DNA of 64,000 nt from JAEVLT01 sp050496765 (GTDB lineage Bacteria > Bacillota > Bacilli > Bacillales > Cytobacillaceae). The position numbers were made by a program, and so were the translations under genes. The notes under the pieces were generated by a model that ran no database searches, had not been told where the DNA came from, and saw only the letters and a program-made list of their open reading frames with translations. Below are positions 41,477 through 49,763 of the stretch, one piece after another. The stretch covers positions 248,001 to 312,000 of the forward strand of contig NZ_JBNWEO010000011.1 in assembly GCF_050496765.1 (NCBI RefSeq). The letters run 5' to 3'. The stretch's first letter is position 1. Every line of letters starts with the position of its first letter.

Positions 41477-42655
41477 TTAGTTTCGGATGACGAGATTTCT
41501 AGAAAATTTATGGTTATACATTAATTTATCTGCTTTCGTTACACTGTTTTCAAGCGTATCTTTTTCGGAAAGAAACGAACTTCCAAAGCTAACGGAAACA
41601 GCCAGTCCTTTCTTCTTCCAAATTTCATTTTGTTGATAAATGAGTTGATTCATTTCCTCACAAGCCTCTTTACATTCCTTTTCATTCACATAAACAAACA
41701 AAATAAATTCATCACCGCCAAAACGGAACAAGCGATATTTGCGACTCATTTCTTTCCGAATATAGCTGACAAATTCCTGTAGGATGCGGTCTCCAAAATC
41801 GTGCCCGTATGTATCATTGATCGATTTAAAATAGTCCAAATCCATCATGCAAACGATCCCGGTAGGAAAAGAGCGGTTCTTTTTCATCCGTTTTGAAAAT
41901 TCTTCCCATGATAATCTGCTTTCCGCTTTTGTTAACCCATCTAAATAAACTTTTTCCTCCATCAATTTCAGTTTTTGAAAATAGATAAATGACCGATAGA
42001 CTGCCAGTAACAAAAAGGTGCTAAGAAACACTCCTGGAAGGTAGTAAGTCTGAAAGACAAGAAACATGATCACGCCAATAAGGTAGGTGGAAATATACCC
42101 CCAATTTAAATCTTTTACAAGCGCAAAGAGCTGCGCTTGCAAGCTCCGTTGCTTGCGATATGCGACAATGATGGCTGCTACAAAGCGGTTCACAGCAAAG
42201 TGAAGCAGCAAACTTACCGTAATAATTACAAAGGCTTTATATGTTTGGGAAAAAGCCGGCAGCAATTGGTGGTAAACAAATCCTGCTGCATAAATTCCAA
42301 TCGATAAATGACCGATCATTAAGAAAAACTTATTGTATGGTTCTTTTTTCCCAAAAACACTCGCAATTGTTCCGGGAAGAGCGGTGAGAACGGCAAGTCT
42401 ATAATCAAAGTGCAAAAAAGAAAATAAAATAAAGGCCATCCCCGGCCGAAAGCTTGCCCCACTTGGAAGCACGATCAAGAACGGAGAAAAAAGCAGAAAT
42501 AATACCGAAATAGCAGCAAGCTCCATGATCGTTGAAGGGTTTTCAGTTCCTGCTAAATAGGAAAAAGAAAGATAAATAGAAATAACCCCAATCAATCTGA
42601 TCAGGTTTATATACATTTGATATTGCCGTCTGTTTTTTTTCAACATACTTCCCAT
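41477..42655 (-). CDS. Membrane-bound diguanylate cyclase (GGDEF)
   Basis: A 392-aa protein with about seven or eight hydrophobic helices (residues 14-230) and a C-terminal GGDEF domain. The domain has DLDYFKSINDTYGHDFGD for Mg/substrate binding and an intact catalytic FRFGGDEF, so c-di-GMP synthesis is likely. I see no clear RxxD inhibitory site five residues before GGDEF. GAGGTG stands before the ATG at 42655. The membrane part probably senses an unknown signal. No EAL partner is adjacent. Confidence 0.88.
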   Translation of the reverse strand: MGSMLKKNRRQYQMYINLIRLIGVISIYLSFSYLAGTENPSTIMELAAISVLFLLFSPFLIVLPSGASFRPGMAFILFSFLHFDYRLAVLTALPGTIASVFGKKEPYNKFFLMIGHLSIGIYAAGFVYHQLLPAFSQTYKAFVIITVSLLLHFAVNRFVAAIIVAYRKQRSLQAQLFALVKDLNWGYISTYLIGVIMFLVFQTYYLPGVFLSTFLLLAVYRSFIYFQKLKLMEEKVYLDGLTKAESRLSWEEFSKRMKKNRSFPTGIVCMMDLDYFKSINDTYGHDFGDRILQEFVSYIRKEMSRKYRLFRFGGDEFILFVYVNEKECKEACEEMNQLIYQQNEIWKKKGLAVSVSFGSSFLSEKDTLENSVTKADKLMYNHKFSRNLVIRN

Positions 42656-42785
42656 CGAAAGTACACCTCTATTTCGAATCGTGACTCATCGTTTATTCTA
42701 TTTTCATTATACATTTTCTATCTCCCTAAAGTACAAAGAAATTTTACATATATTTTAGAATTTTCCAGAGATAATGTGGTTGTAG

Positions 42786-42895
42786 GCTTTTTCCCTGTTT
42801 TTAGGATAATAGGTGCGTTCGTTTGGCGCTTTCGTGCTGTGTTTTCCCTGTTTTTAGGAGAACAAGCGTTTTCGACAAGCTTTTCGTTATTGGCA
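42786..42895. repeat. 53-bp repeat, two copies
   Basis: TTTTCCCTGTTTTTAGGA occurs twice with TTCCCTG at 42791 and 42844, 53 bp apart. Each is followed by a GCGTTCG...GCTTTCGTG-like stretch that is clear in copy 1 and degenerate in copy 2. A related copy is at 57434-57492. Apart from this and a terminator, the 350-bp gap 42656-43004 shows no gene. Confidence 0.65.
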
Positions 42896-42967
42896 TGTAT
42901 TTTTTTAAGATTTCATTTCTCAAAGTCGCGGACTCAGTTTGAAGAAAGATTATATTCGTGAAAATAG

Positions 42968-42998
42968 AAATAACCATACCCTATGGATATGGTTATTT
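42968..42998 (-). terminator. Terminator of the acidic-protein gene
   Basis: A perfect 11-bp stem (AAATAACCATA 42968-42978 with TATGGTTATTT 42988-42998) is followed by a T-rich tail on the minus strand. Confidence 0.85.
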
Positions 42999-43004
42999 CC
43001 CTGA

Positions 43005-43410
43005 CTATGCTTCAATTCCATTCCCCGATTCGACGATATGGTAAAGGAGGTGGGCGAGATGGTGAATCGGCCCGTATGCTTGATCGTCCTCGTCCTCATC
43101 ATCCGCCTCATCACTAAATTCCAAATCGTTCAGATATAGCGCCGTGAATTCATAAAAATCTTCCAATTTAAAAGCATAACAGGCAGTTGGATCTTCATTA
43201 CCTTCTTCAAATTGCAAAACAAGGTATGAAACAACACCATCGGCATCCGCGCCGTCAAAAAACACAAAAAAAACCGATGTTCGTATCTAATTCAAATAAA
43301 TGCCTTGTTCCGCCTTCTGTCGCTTTGTGAAAATCGTCCTCATTTAATTTTTGGATTTGCATACTGTCTACATGATCTTCTTGGTGGAAACTTACAACAA
43401 ATGACTTCAT
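43005..43410 (-). pseudogene. Acidic cytosolic protein, frameshifted in an 8-base homopolymer
   Basis: Two overlapping frames make one protein of about 134 aa. The first part begins MKSFVVSFHQEDHVDSMQIQ at 43410 (GAGGAGG upstream) and reads DTNIGFF. The second continues VFFDGADADGVVSYLVLQFE and has an acidic run (DEADDEDEDD) before the end at 43005. Removing one base from the A8 run (43266-43273; T8 on the coding strand) restores DTNIGFFVFFDGADADG. Function unknown. The good start, good terminator and clean join suggest the gene was recently, or still is, functional; a sequencing error is a real alternative. Confidence 0.7.
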
Positions 43411-43525
43411 CTTTTTCCTCCTCAGGCAACATCGTTTCCAAAACAGGAAACGTCTACTATCTAATATACCCGTTTTTTTTATTTCACACATCCTTATTAA
43501 CGTTTTGTATTGAAAGAAAATAGTT

Positions 43526-43545
43526 TATAATTAAAATTAATTAAG
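43526..43545 (+). promoter_or_regulatory. -10 box and AT-rich site before the ROK gene
   Basis: TATAAT (43526-43531) runs into TTAAAATTAATTAAG. The reverse complement CTTAATTAATTTTAA resembles CTTAATTAAATTAATTAA at 51323-51340 before galT, which would fit a shared operator. Confidence 0.4.
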
Positions 43546-43570
43546 AAAGTGCATCAATGGAGGAACTAAA

Positions 43571-44794
43571 ATGGCAGATACCTTGCTAACTGGCAGCTTT
43601 CAATTAATGAAATCAATGAACCGGTCGGTAATTTTAAATAGTATTCGTGAAAAAGGACCCATCTCAAGAGCAGAAATCGCAAAGCAAACAGGACTAACCC
43701 CGCCGACTGTCAGCAATCTTGTCAAGGAACTTTTGCAGGCTGAAATGGTCATGGAACAAAGGCTTGGTGAATCCAGTGGCGGCAGAAAGCCGACACTGCT
43801 TACATTAAATAGCGAAAGATTCCATGTCATTGGTCTGGATGTCGGTTCCCATGATATCAAAATCATTTTAACAACGATCACTGGAAAGGTTTTGAAAAAA
43901 GCAACCGAACCCATTCCCCCGGACATTACAAATGAAAAGCTTTTGTCGTTCATCATTGAATCAATTCACTCGTTAACTAGCACAGATGAGATCGATGAAA
44001 CAAAAATTATTGGGATCGGTGTTGGAATGCATGGAATTGTAGATGTTGAAAAAGGCGTATCCATTCTTGCGCCAAATCTAAAATTGAAAAACATTCCGAT
44101 TAAAGAGGTATTAGAAAAAGAATTCAATTGGATAGTAAAAGTTGAAAATGACGCAAGAGTGATGGGACTGGGTGAACTTTGGTTTGGACATGGAGCAGGG
44201 GTAAACAGTTTTGTTTGCATCAATGTTGGCCGCGGAATCGGAGCCGGCATTGTGATGAATGGAAAGCTTTACCACGGAAACGATTGTATTAGTGGCGAGA
44301 TTGGTCATATGACCATTGATTTGAACGGTCCAAAATGCACATGCGGAAATGACGGTTGTCTGCAAACCTTTGCATCTGGCCCTTCGATTGCTGAAAAGGT
44401 GAAAAAGGAGCTGCGATCAGGCCACGCGAGTCTGCTGGAGGAGCTTGTTGGGCATGACGATGGAAAAATAACCGGTGAGATGGTGTACAAGGCGGCATTG
44501 CAAGGCGATCCGCTAGCGATTAGCGCTCTTACCGAGGCGGGTCGCTATCTCGGAATCGGAATAACCAATCTTATTCATGCAATCAACCCCAAGCGGATTA
44601 TTTTAGGAGGCGGCGTTTTAAACGCAAAAGACTTTATTCTTACAACCATTGCAAATACCGTTCAACAGCGTGCCTTGACAGATGCGGCAAAGCAAACTGA
44701 AATCGTAGTCTCCAAGCTTGGCGAGGACGCAACTGCCATGGGGGCAGTGGCTTTGATTTTAGTGGAAATATTTGCTTCGAAAGGAGTGGAATAA
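43571..44794 (+). CDS. ROK-family sugar-responsive repressor
   Basis: A 407-aa protein with an N-terminal winged helix (GPISRAEIAKQTGLTPPTVS) and a sugar-kinase-like ROK domain: LDVGSHDIKIIL for phosphate/ATP, VENDARVMGLGE, GRGIGAGIV, the sugar-site EIGHMTIDLNG, and a zinc site C-T-C-GNDGC. Such proteins (XylR, NagC types) bind DNA until a sugar is present. No sugar operon is directly next to it; the gal operon is 4 kb away and has a similar AT-rich box upstream. Effector unknown. Confidence 0.9.
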   Translation: MADTLLTGSFQLMKSMNRSVILNSIREKGPISRAEIAKQTGLTPPTVSNLVKELLQAEMVMEQRLGESSGGRKPTLLTLNSERFHVIGLDVGSHDIKIILTTITGKVLKKATEPIPPDITNEKLLSFIIESIHSLTSTDEIDETKIIGIGVGMHGIVDVEKGVSILAPNLKLKNIPIKEVLEKEFNWIVKVENDARVMGLGELWFGHGAGVNSFVCINVGRGIGAGIVMNGKLYHGNDCISGEIGHMTIDLNGPKCTCGNDGCLQTFASGPSIAEKVKKELRSGHASLLEELVGHDDGKITGEMVYKAALQGDPLAISALTEAGRYLGIGITNLIHAINPKRIILGGGVLNAKDFILTTIANTVQQRALTDAAKQTEIVVSKLGEDATAMGAVALILVEIFASKGVE

Positions 44795-44854
44795 TTACGC
44801 GCGGCTGTCTATTTTTATAAAAAACATACATGAATCCATCGTACTAGAACCTAA

Positions 44855-44888
44855 AAAAGAAAGTGTCCAAATTGGGGCACTTTCTTTT
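44855..44888 (+). terminator. Terminator of the ROK gene
   Basis: AAAAGAAAGTG (44855-44865) pairs with CACTTTCTTTT (44878-44888), followed by T's. Confidence 0.85.
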
Positions 44889-45190
44889 TTTCTTCATTGT
44901 TTAAATTCTTCGTTGACTTTCACTTATGAGAAATTAATCAAAACAGCATTGGCTCCGCCTTCGCCAAGTGCCATGACAGCCACACATGCTGTCCCCTCTA
45001 GTAAATACTATAGCGTTGGATTGTTACCAAATTGTGTCGTAGATATGAGCAGGATATGAAACGTTTGTAAATTTAAAGTCCACTAAAGTTAAGAATCATA
45101 AGCAAGTTTTTTAAAGAAATTTTAAGAAAGCTTTTCTATACTGTACATGTTAAAAACGTTTTGTATGAATTTGCTAGGGAGGATTTTTAT
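44889..45190. other. Gap before the flavinylation genes
   Basis: About 300 bp with a probable promoter near 45130-45150 (TATACTG). A minus-strand stretch reading TACVAVMALGEGGANAVL may be a gene fragment, which I cannot identify. Confidence 0.35.
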
Positions 45191-45745
45191 ATGAAAAAAA
45201 CGGATAAAAAGTGGGTTATGCTGTGTTCTACGGCGGTCGCAGCCGTTTATGCAGCTGGGTATTTTACCACTGAACCTCAAGCAGCGGCAGGGCAGCAGCC
45301 CATTCAGCATATTGTTCAAAAAGCTCCAGCGAATAGCAGCCTAGCAACGAACAGTCTTCCAGCTACAAATAGCGGGACACAAGGCAAAAACAACTCTCCA
45401 TCAGCCAATAGTGGAACACAAGGCAAAAGCAGCAACCAGGCTCCAAGCACAACCGTTGCCCGAGCACAACCAAAACGAATGTACAAAGAAGGCACCTTTA
45501 CCGGAGAAGGAATGAACAGACGAGGTACTATTGGTGTCCAGGTAACGATTAAGAATGATAAAATTACAGACGTTCAAATCAGCAATTTCGGTATGCATTA
45601 TTCCGAAAGTGATGTGGTCGGTCTCCCCAAGGAAGTAATCCAAAAGCAAAGTGCACAGGTGGACAATGTTTCTGGTGCTACTTACAGTACGGCAGCCTTT
45701 GCGGACGCTGTTCAGCAGGCACTTGATCAGGCCAAAAATGCATAG
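45191..45745 (+). CDS. Exported FMN-binding domain protein (flavinylated)
   Basis: A 184-aa protein with an N-terminal membrane/signal segment (about 8-24) and a low-complexity linker with the repeat NSGTQGK and NANS-type runs (about 45-95). A C-terminal FMN-bind domain (about 100-184) carries the covalent attachment motif SGATYS (Thr164). In the RnfG/NqrC/PplA group that Thr receives FMN by a phosphoester bond. AGGGAGG stands before the ATG at 45191; an upstream in-frame start is rejected. It is first in an operon with the FMN transferase ApbE and a RnfD/NqrB-like protein. Confidence 0.9.
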   Translation: MKKTDKKWVMLCSTAVAAVYAAGYFTTEPQAAAGQQPIQHIVQKAPANSSLATNSLPATNSGTQGKNNSPSANSGTQGKSSNQAPSTTVARAQPKRMYKEGTFTGEGMNRRGTIGVQVTIKNDKITDVQISNFGMHYSESDVVGLPKEVIQKQSAQVDNVSGATYSTAAFADAVQQALDQAKNA

Positions 45746-45754
45746 GGGAACAAA

Positions 45755-46636
45755 ATGAGAAAAACAAAATTGTACATGGACACAGTAGTGGACATCAACG
45801 TTGTAACAACGAAGTCAAAGGTAGCGACCGAAGCAAAAATAAATCGCGCGTTTGAAGCCTTTCAAAAAGTGGAACAGGCCTGCAGCCGTTTTAACACGGA
45901 AAGTGAATTGATGAAGGCAAGCCAATATGTCGGAAAGCCGGTAAAGATTAGTCCGTTTTTATTTGAACCGCTTACGTTTGCTCTGGAGATCGCCCAGCTG
46001 ACAAACGGGCTGTTTGATCCCACTGTCGGAAAAATAATGGAGGAAAACGGATTTAATCGGCAGTATTTGACGGGAAATTTTATCAACAGTTGTTCTGCTG
46101 AAACCGCTCATTATCTGGATATCGAGCTTGATCCAAAAAACCTTACAATGCTAGTAAAAAAACCGTTACTCATTGATTTGGGAGCTGTCGCCAAAGGATT
46201 TGCCATTGATTTAGCTGCAAACGAGCTAAAGGAATTTGAAGGGTTTATTGTCAATGCCGGAGGAGATTTGTATGCCGGCGGGGTCAATCAAAAAGGAGAA
46301 CCATGGAAAATTGGCATCCAGCATCCTTATCTAAAGGAAAAAGTCATTGAGACAATTGAGGTTTCCGATGCGGCGGTTTGTACATCTGGCAGTTATGAGC
46401 GAAGAAACGCAATGCAGCCGGATGTCCATCATATTGTCAATCCGCAAACAAAATTCTCTCCCGACGAATGGGTCAGCAGCACCGTAATCGCCCCATTCGC
46501 AATGATGGCCGATGGATTTTCCACTGTTTCATTTTTAATGGCAAGAGAAAAAGCGAAGAGTTTCCTTGAAGACCTTTCCTTAGAAGGCCTTTTAATTACA
46601 CCTGAATTGGAACTTGTCAAAGTTGGAGGGATTTAA
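45755..46636 (+). CDS. apbE: ApbE-family FMN transferase
   Basis: A 293-aa flavin transferase that splits FAD and attaches FMN to the Thr of FMN-bind/RnfD-type proteins. It has the family motifs CSRFNTESEL, LTNGLFDPTVG, LIDLGAVAKGFAID, VNAGGDLYAGG and the metal/FAD stretch CTSGSYERR followed by HHIVNPQT. It lacks an N-terminal lipoprotein signal, unlike many ApbEs, so it either acts in the cytosol or is exported unusually. It lies between its two probable substrates, 9 nt after one and 0 nt before the other. Confidence 0.92.
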   Translation: MRKTKLYMDTVVDINVVTTKSKVATEAKINRAFEAFQKVEQACSRFNTESELMKASQYVGKPVKISPFLFEPLTFALEIAQLTNGLFDPTVGKIMEENGFNRQYLTGNFINSCSAETAHYLDIELDPKNLTMLVKKPLLIDLGAVAKGFAIDLAANELKEFEGFIVNAGGDLYAGGVNQKGEPWKIGIQHPYLKEKVIETIEVSDAAVCTSGSYERRNAMQPDVHHIVNPQTKFSPDEWVSSTVIAPFAMMADGFSTVSFLMAREKAKSFLEDLSLEGLLITPELELVKVGGI

Positions 46637-47488
46637 ATGACAGTAAAAAAATGGCTTAAAACCCCAAAGGGTTATGTCACCCTAGCCTTGATTTCTTATT
46701 TAATCATTGCATCGATCGGTTCAAAAACAATACTGGGAATAGAAAATACCATGGTTGCCGTCTTAGTGTCGTTTGCTGCAGATTATCTCTGCTGCACTTT
46801 TATGAAACGAAAAAGCAGCAAGGACAGCACCGTGATCACGAGTTTAATCATTTCGCTTATTTTAAGCTTTACAACGTCCTGGCTTGTTGTTGCCGGAACA
46901 GCCATTGTAGCTATTCTGTCTAAGCATTTTATCGTCTATAAAAAGAAGCCCGTCTTTAATCCGGCGGCCTTTGGGCTGCTTTTTTCTCTCTTTTTTATTT
47001 CGCAAACAGGCCAAAGCTGGTGGGGAGCGTTCGGAGATCTTCCAGCATGGATGATCGTTTTTCTTTTAATTGGCGGCTATCTAATTACAAACCGTATTAC
47101 TAAATTTCCACAGGTTTTCTCGTTCCTTTTAACCTATATGGTCCTATTATTCGTCATGGGACTGTACAATATGGGGAATGCTGCGGATGCTTTCAGACCG
47201 CCATTTATTAATGCAACCTTGTTTTTTGGCTTTTTTATGCTCACCGACCCGCCCACCTCACCGGCAAAATCTAAGAGCCAGATTGTATTCGGAATGCTAA
47301 CAGCGGCAGCAGGAGTCCTTGTGTACGGAATGTTCGGCGGCCTGGCCTATTTATACATCGGTCTGGTTTTAGGAAACCTTTATCAACATCTTCAAAAACG
47401 CTTTTCTCCAAAAAGCGCGGCTGTCAGTCAAAAAGTAGATGCGCAAACAAGAGTTGGCAGGGCAAAACAAGCCCGTGCAGGAAGATAG
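46637..47488 (+). CDS. NqrB/RnfD-like membrane electron carrier
   Basis: A 283-aa polytopic protein (about nine or ten helices) of the NQR2/RnfD family, with KKKPVFNPAAFGLL and the conserved FMLTDPPTSPAKSK block. The full Rnf and Nqr complexes are absent here. It could pass electrons from the cytosolic side to the exported FMN-bind protein, as in Gram-positive extracellular electron transfer and flavinylated reductase systems (known in the field; the end acceptor here is unknown). A Lys/Arg-rich tail follows the last helix. GGAGGG precedes the ATG. Confidence 0.85.
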   Translation: MTVKKWLKTPKGYVTLALISYLIIASIGSKTILGIENTMVAVLVSFAADYLCCTFMKRKSSKDSTVITSLIISLILSFTTSWLVVAGTAIVAILSKHFIVYKKKPVFNPAAFGLLFSLFFISQTGQSWWGAFGDLPAWMIVFLLIGGYLITNRITKFPQVFSFLLTYMVLLFVMGLYNMGNAADAFRPPFINATLFFGFFMLTDPPTSPAKSKSQIVFGMLTAAAGVLVYGMFGGLAYLYIGLVLGNLYQHLQKRFSPKSAAVSQKVDAQTRVGRAKQARAGR

Positions 47489-47516
47489 GAAAATTCCACA
47501 ATTTACAAGACGAAAG

Positions 47517-47542
47517 AAAAAGCACCGAACACGGTGCTTTTT
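47517..47542. terminator. Bidirectional terminator between flavin and gal operons
   Basis: A perfect 11-bp stem (AAAAAGCACCG 47517-47527 with CGGTGCTTTTT 47532-47542) and 4-nt loop lie between two convergent operons. Confidence 0.9.
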
Positions 47543-47550
47543 CACATTTT

Positions 47551-48540
47551 TTATTTATCATTATACCCCTTTGGATTGGCCTGATGCCATTTCCAAGCGG
47601 TGGCGATGATGGTCTTTAGATCATTGTACTGCGGTTTCCAGCCAAGTACGGATTGGGCTTTTTCAGACGAAGCGATTAACACGGCCGGGTCGCCTGCTCT
47701 TCTCGGACTTACTTTTTCAGGGATAGGGTGGTCGGTTACTTGACGGGCTGTTTCAATAACTTGCTTCACCGAAAATCCTGTCCCGTTTCCAAGGTTGAAG
47801 ACGTCACTTGTATTGTTTTTGCGTAAATGTTCCAGGGCAAGCCAATGGGCATTGGCCAGATCCATCACATGGATGTAATCGCGGATGCATGTGCCATCTT
47901 CCGTCGGATAGTCGTCGCCAAAAATTCCGATTGCTTCGCGCTGCCCTAATGCAACTTGAAGAATAATCGGGATCAAGTGGCTTTCCGGATTGTGATCCTC
48001 GCCGATCATGGCATCCGGATGTGCGCCGGCTGCATTAAAATAGCGAAGTGAAATCGATTTTAAACCGTACGCATTGTCACTCCAGCGAAACATTTTTTCC
48101 ATCGCCAGTTTCGTCTCGCCATATGGATTGGTCGGACTGGTGACGTCCGATTCCAAAATCGGGATGCTTTTCGGCTCACCGTACGTTGCCGCCGTTGAGG
48201 AGAACACAATTTTCTTAACACCATGATCAATCATTGCCGAAACAAGCGCGTGTGACGCAATCAAGTTATTCTCATAATAATCAAGCGGCTTTTGGACACT
48301 CTCTCCAACTAAAGAGCTGGCCGCAAAATGAATGACCGCCTCAATTTCATGTTTTGCAAAAACAGAATCAAGGAACTTGCGGTCGCTGATATCTCCTTGA
48401 TAAAAGGTTCCTCCTGTTACCGCCTGTTTATGGCCCGTCCGTAGATTATCAACGACAACAACCTCTTCACCATGATTCAATAATTCAACAACCGTATGGC
48501 TGCCGATATAGCCTGCACCGCCGGTTACTAAAATTGCCAT
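47551..48540 (-). CDS. galE: UDP-glucose 4-epimerase
   Basis: A 329-aa SDR epimerase: NAD loop GGAGYIGSH, catalytic Ser/Thr in FSSTAATYG, the Tyr/Lys pair in NPYGETKLAME, and the UDP-sugar part YFNAAGAH. It interconverts UDP-galactose and UDP-glucose. It starts 3 nt after galK behind TTGGAGG and is last in galT-galK-galE. Confidence 0.95.
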   Translation of the reverse strand: MAILVTGGAGYIGSHTVVELLNHGEEVVVVDNLRTGHKQAVTGGTFYQGDISDRKFLDSVFAKHEIEAVIHFAASSLVGESVQKPLDYYENNLIASHALVSAMIDHGVKKIVFSSTAATYGEPKSIPILESDVTSPTNPYGETKLAMEKMFRWSDNAYGLKSISLRYFNAAGAHPDAMIGEDHNPESHLIPIILQVALGQREAIGIFGDDYPTEDGTCIRDYIHVMDLANAHWLALEHLRKNNTSDVFNLGNGTGFSVKQVIETARQVTDHPIPEKVSPRRAGDPAVLIASSEKAQSVLGWKPQYNDLKTIIATAWKWHQANPKGYNDK

Positions 48541-48543
48541 TTC

Positions 48544-49737
48544 CTATTCCTCCAATAAGATTTCTTTTGTGCCATCGCCAATTTCACAAACATAAAAAGT
48601 TGGTTCCAAACCCGTTCTCGCCGTATAGTTTTCCGCAACTTGCTTTTTAAACGCATCGACTGCTTCTTCTTTTACAAGGCTGACATTGCAGCCGCCAAAT
48701 CCAGCGCCTGTCATCCGTGTTCCGATACAGCCGTCCATTTTAGCTGCTTCCTCAAACAACGTATCGAGCTCAAAACCGGTTACTTCATAGAGATCACGCA
48801 GTGATTCATGCGATTTTTTCATCAATTCTCCAAACGTAATCAGATCATTTTCCTGAAGGCTTTTCGTTGCTTGCAAAACGCGGTCATCTTCTGTGATCAC
48901 ATGCTCGACGCGGCGGCGAATGACTTCATCCTCAATCGCTGATTTTACATTCACCCACTCATTATAGCTTACATCGCCAAGACAGTGAACCTCTGGAAGC
49001 TGCTGCTGAATCACTGCAAGCCCTTGTTCACATTCGCTTCTTCGTTCATTGTATTTCGAGTCAGCAAGACCGCGGCGTTTATTCGTATTTGTGATCACCA
49101 GTTTGTACCCATCAATTTTGACCGGCACATATTCATATTCAAGCGTATCGCAATCCAGCTTAATGGCATGGCCTTCTTTCCCCATTCCAACAGCAAACTG
49201 ATCCATAATTCCGCAGTTTACACCAACAAAACGATTTTCAGCACGCTGACCGCTTTTAACAAGTTCAAGCATTTCCACTTCAATGCCGGCAAGTTTGCTT
49301 AAAGCAAGGCCGGTTACCAATTCAATCGAAGCAGAGGAGGAGAGGCCTGCCCCATTTGGGATATTGCCGTAAAATAGCACATCTGCACCCTTATAGGCGC
49401 TGTCATTTACGCCCCCTTCCAGCTCTAGCAATTCTTTTAACACACCTTTTGGATAATTCGCCCAATCGTCTTCCTGTTTGTAGTTGATTCCTTCTTTCAC
49501 AGAACATTCGACTGCTTGCCCTGGAAAATTTAGCGAACGAAAGCGGTAGATGCCGTCCTGTCTCGAGCTTGCAACTGCCCATGTGCCGAACGTCAACGCG
49601 GCTGGAAAAACATAGCCGCCGTTATAGTCTGTATGCTCACCGATTAAATTCACGCGGCCGGGCGCAAAAAACAGCCGCACATTCTCAGCATAGCCGAATT
49701 CCTCTTTAAATTGCTCGATCAATTGATGGTTTTCCAC
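48544..49737 (-). CDS. galK: Galactokinase
   Basis: A 397-aa GHMP kinase phosphorylating galactose at C1. The galactokinase signature GRVNLIGEHTDYNGGYVFP is near the N terminus, the ATP motif is NIPNGAGLSSSASIE, and GTRMTGAGFGGCNVSLV lies near the C terminus. The start is GTG at 49737 with GAAGGGG 5 nt upstream. It is second in the gal operon. Confidence 0.95.
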   Translation of the reverse strand: MENHQLIEQFKEEFGYAENVRLFFAPGRVNLIGEHTDYNGGYVFPAALTFGTWAVASSRQDGIYRFRSLNFPGQAVECSVKEGINYKQEDDWANYPKGVLKELLELEGGVNDSAYKGADVLFYGNIPNGAGLSSSASIELVTGLALSKLAGIEVEMLELVKSGQRAENRFVGVNCGIMDQFAVGMGKEGHAIKLDCDTLEYEYVPVKIDGYKLVITNTNKRRGLADSKYNERRSECEQGLAVIQQQLPEVHCLGDVSYNEWVNVKSAIEDEVIRRRVEHVITEDDRVLQATKSLQENDLITFGELMKKSHESLRDLYEVTGFELDTLFEEAAKMDGCIGTRMTGAGFGGCNVSLVKEEAVDAFKKQVAENYTARTGLEPTFYVCEIGDGTKEILLEE

Positions 49738-49763
49738 AGAAACCCCTTCTTTCCTCTTAATTT

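Noticed and set aside
44889..45059. Minus-strand peptide-like stretch TACVAVMALGEGGANAVL
   Set aside because: It looks like a possible enzyme fragment, but it is too short and without flanking homology that I can recognise, so no gene is called.
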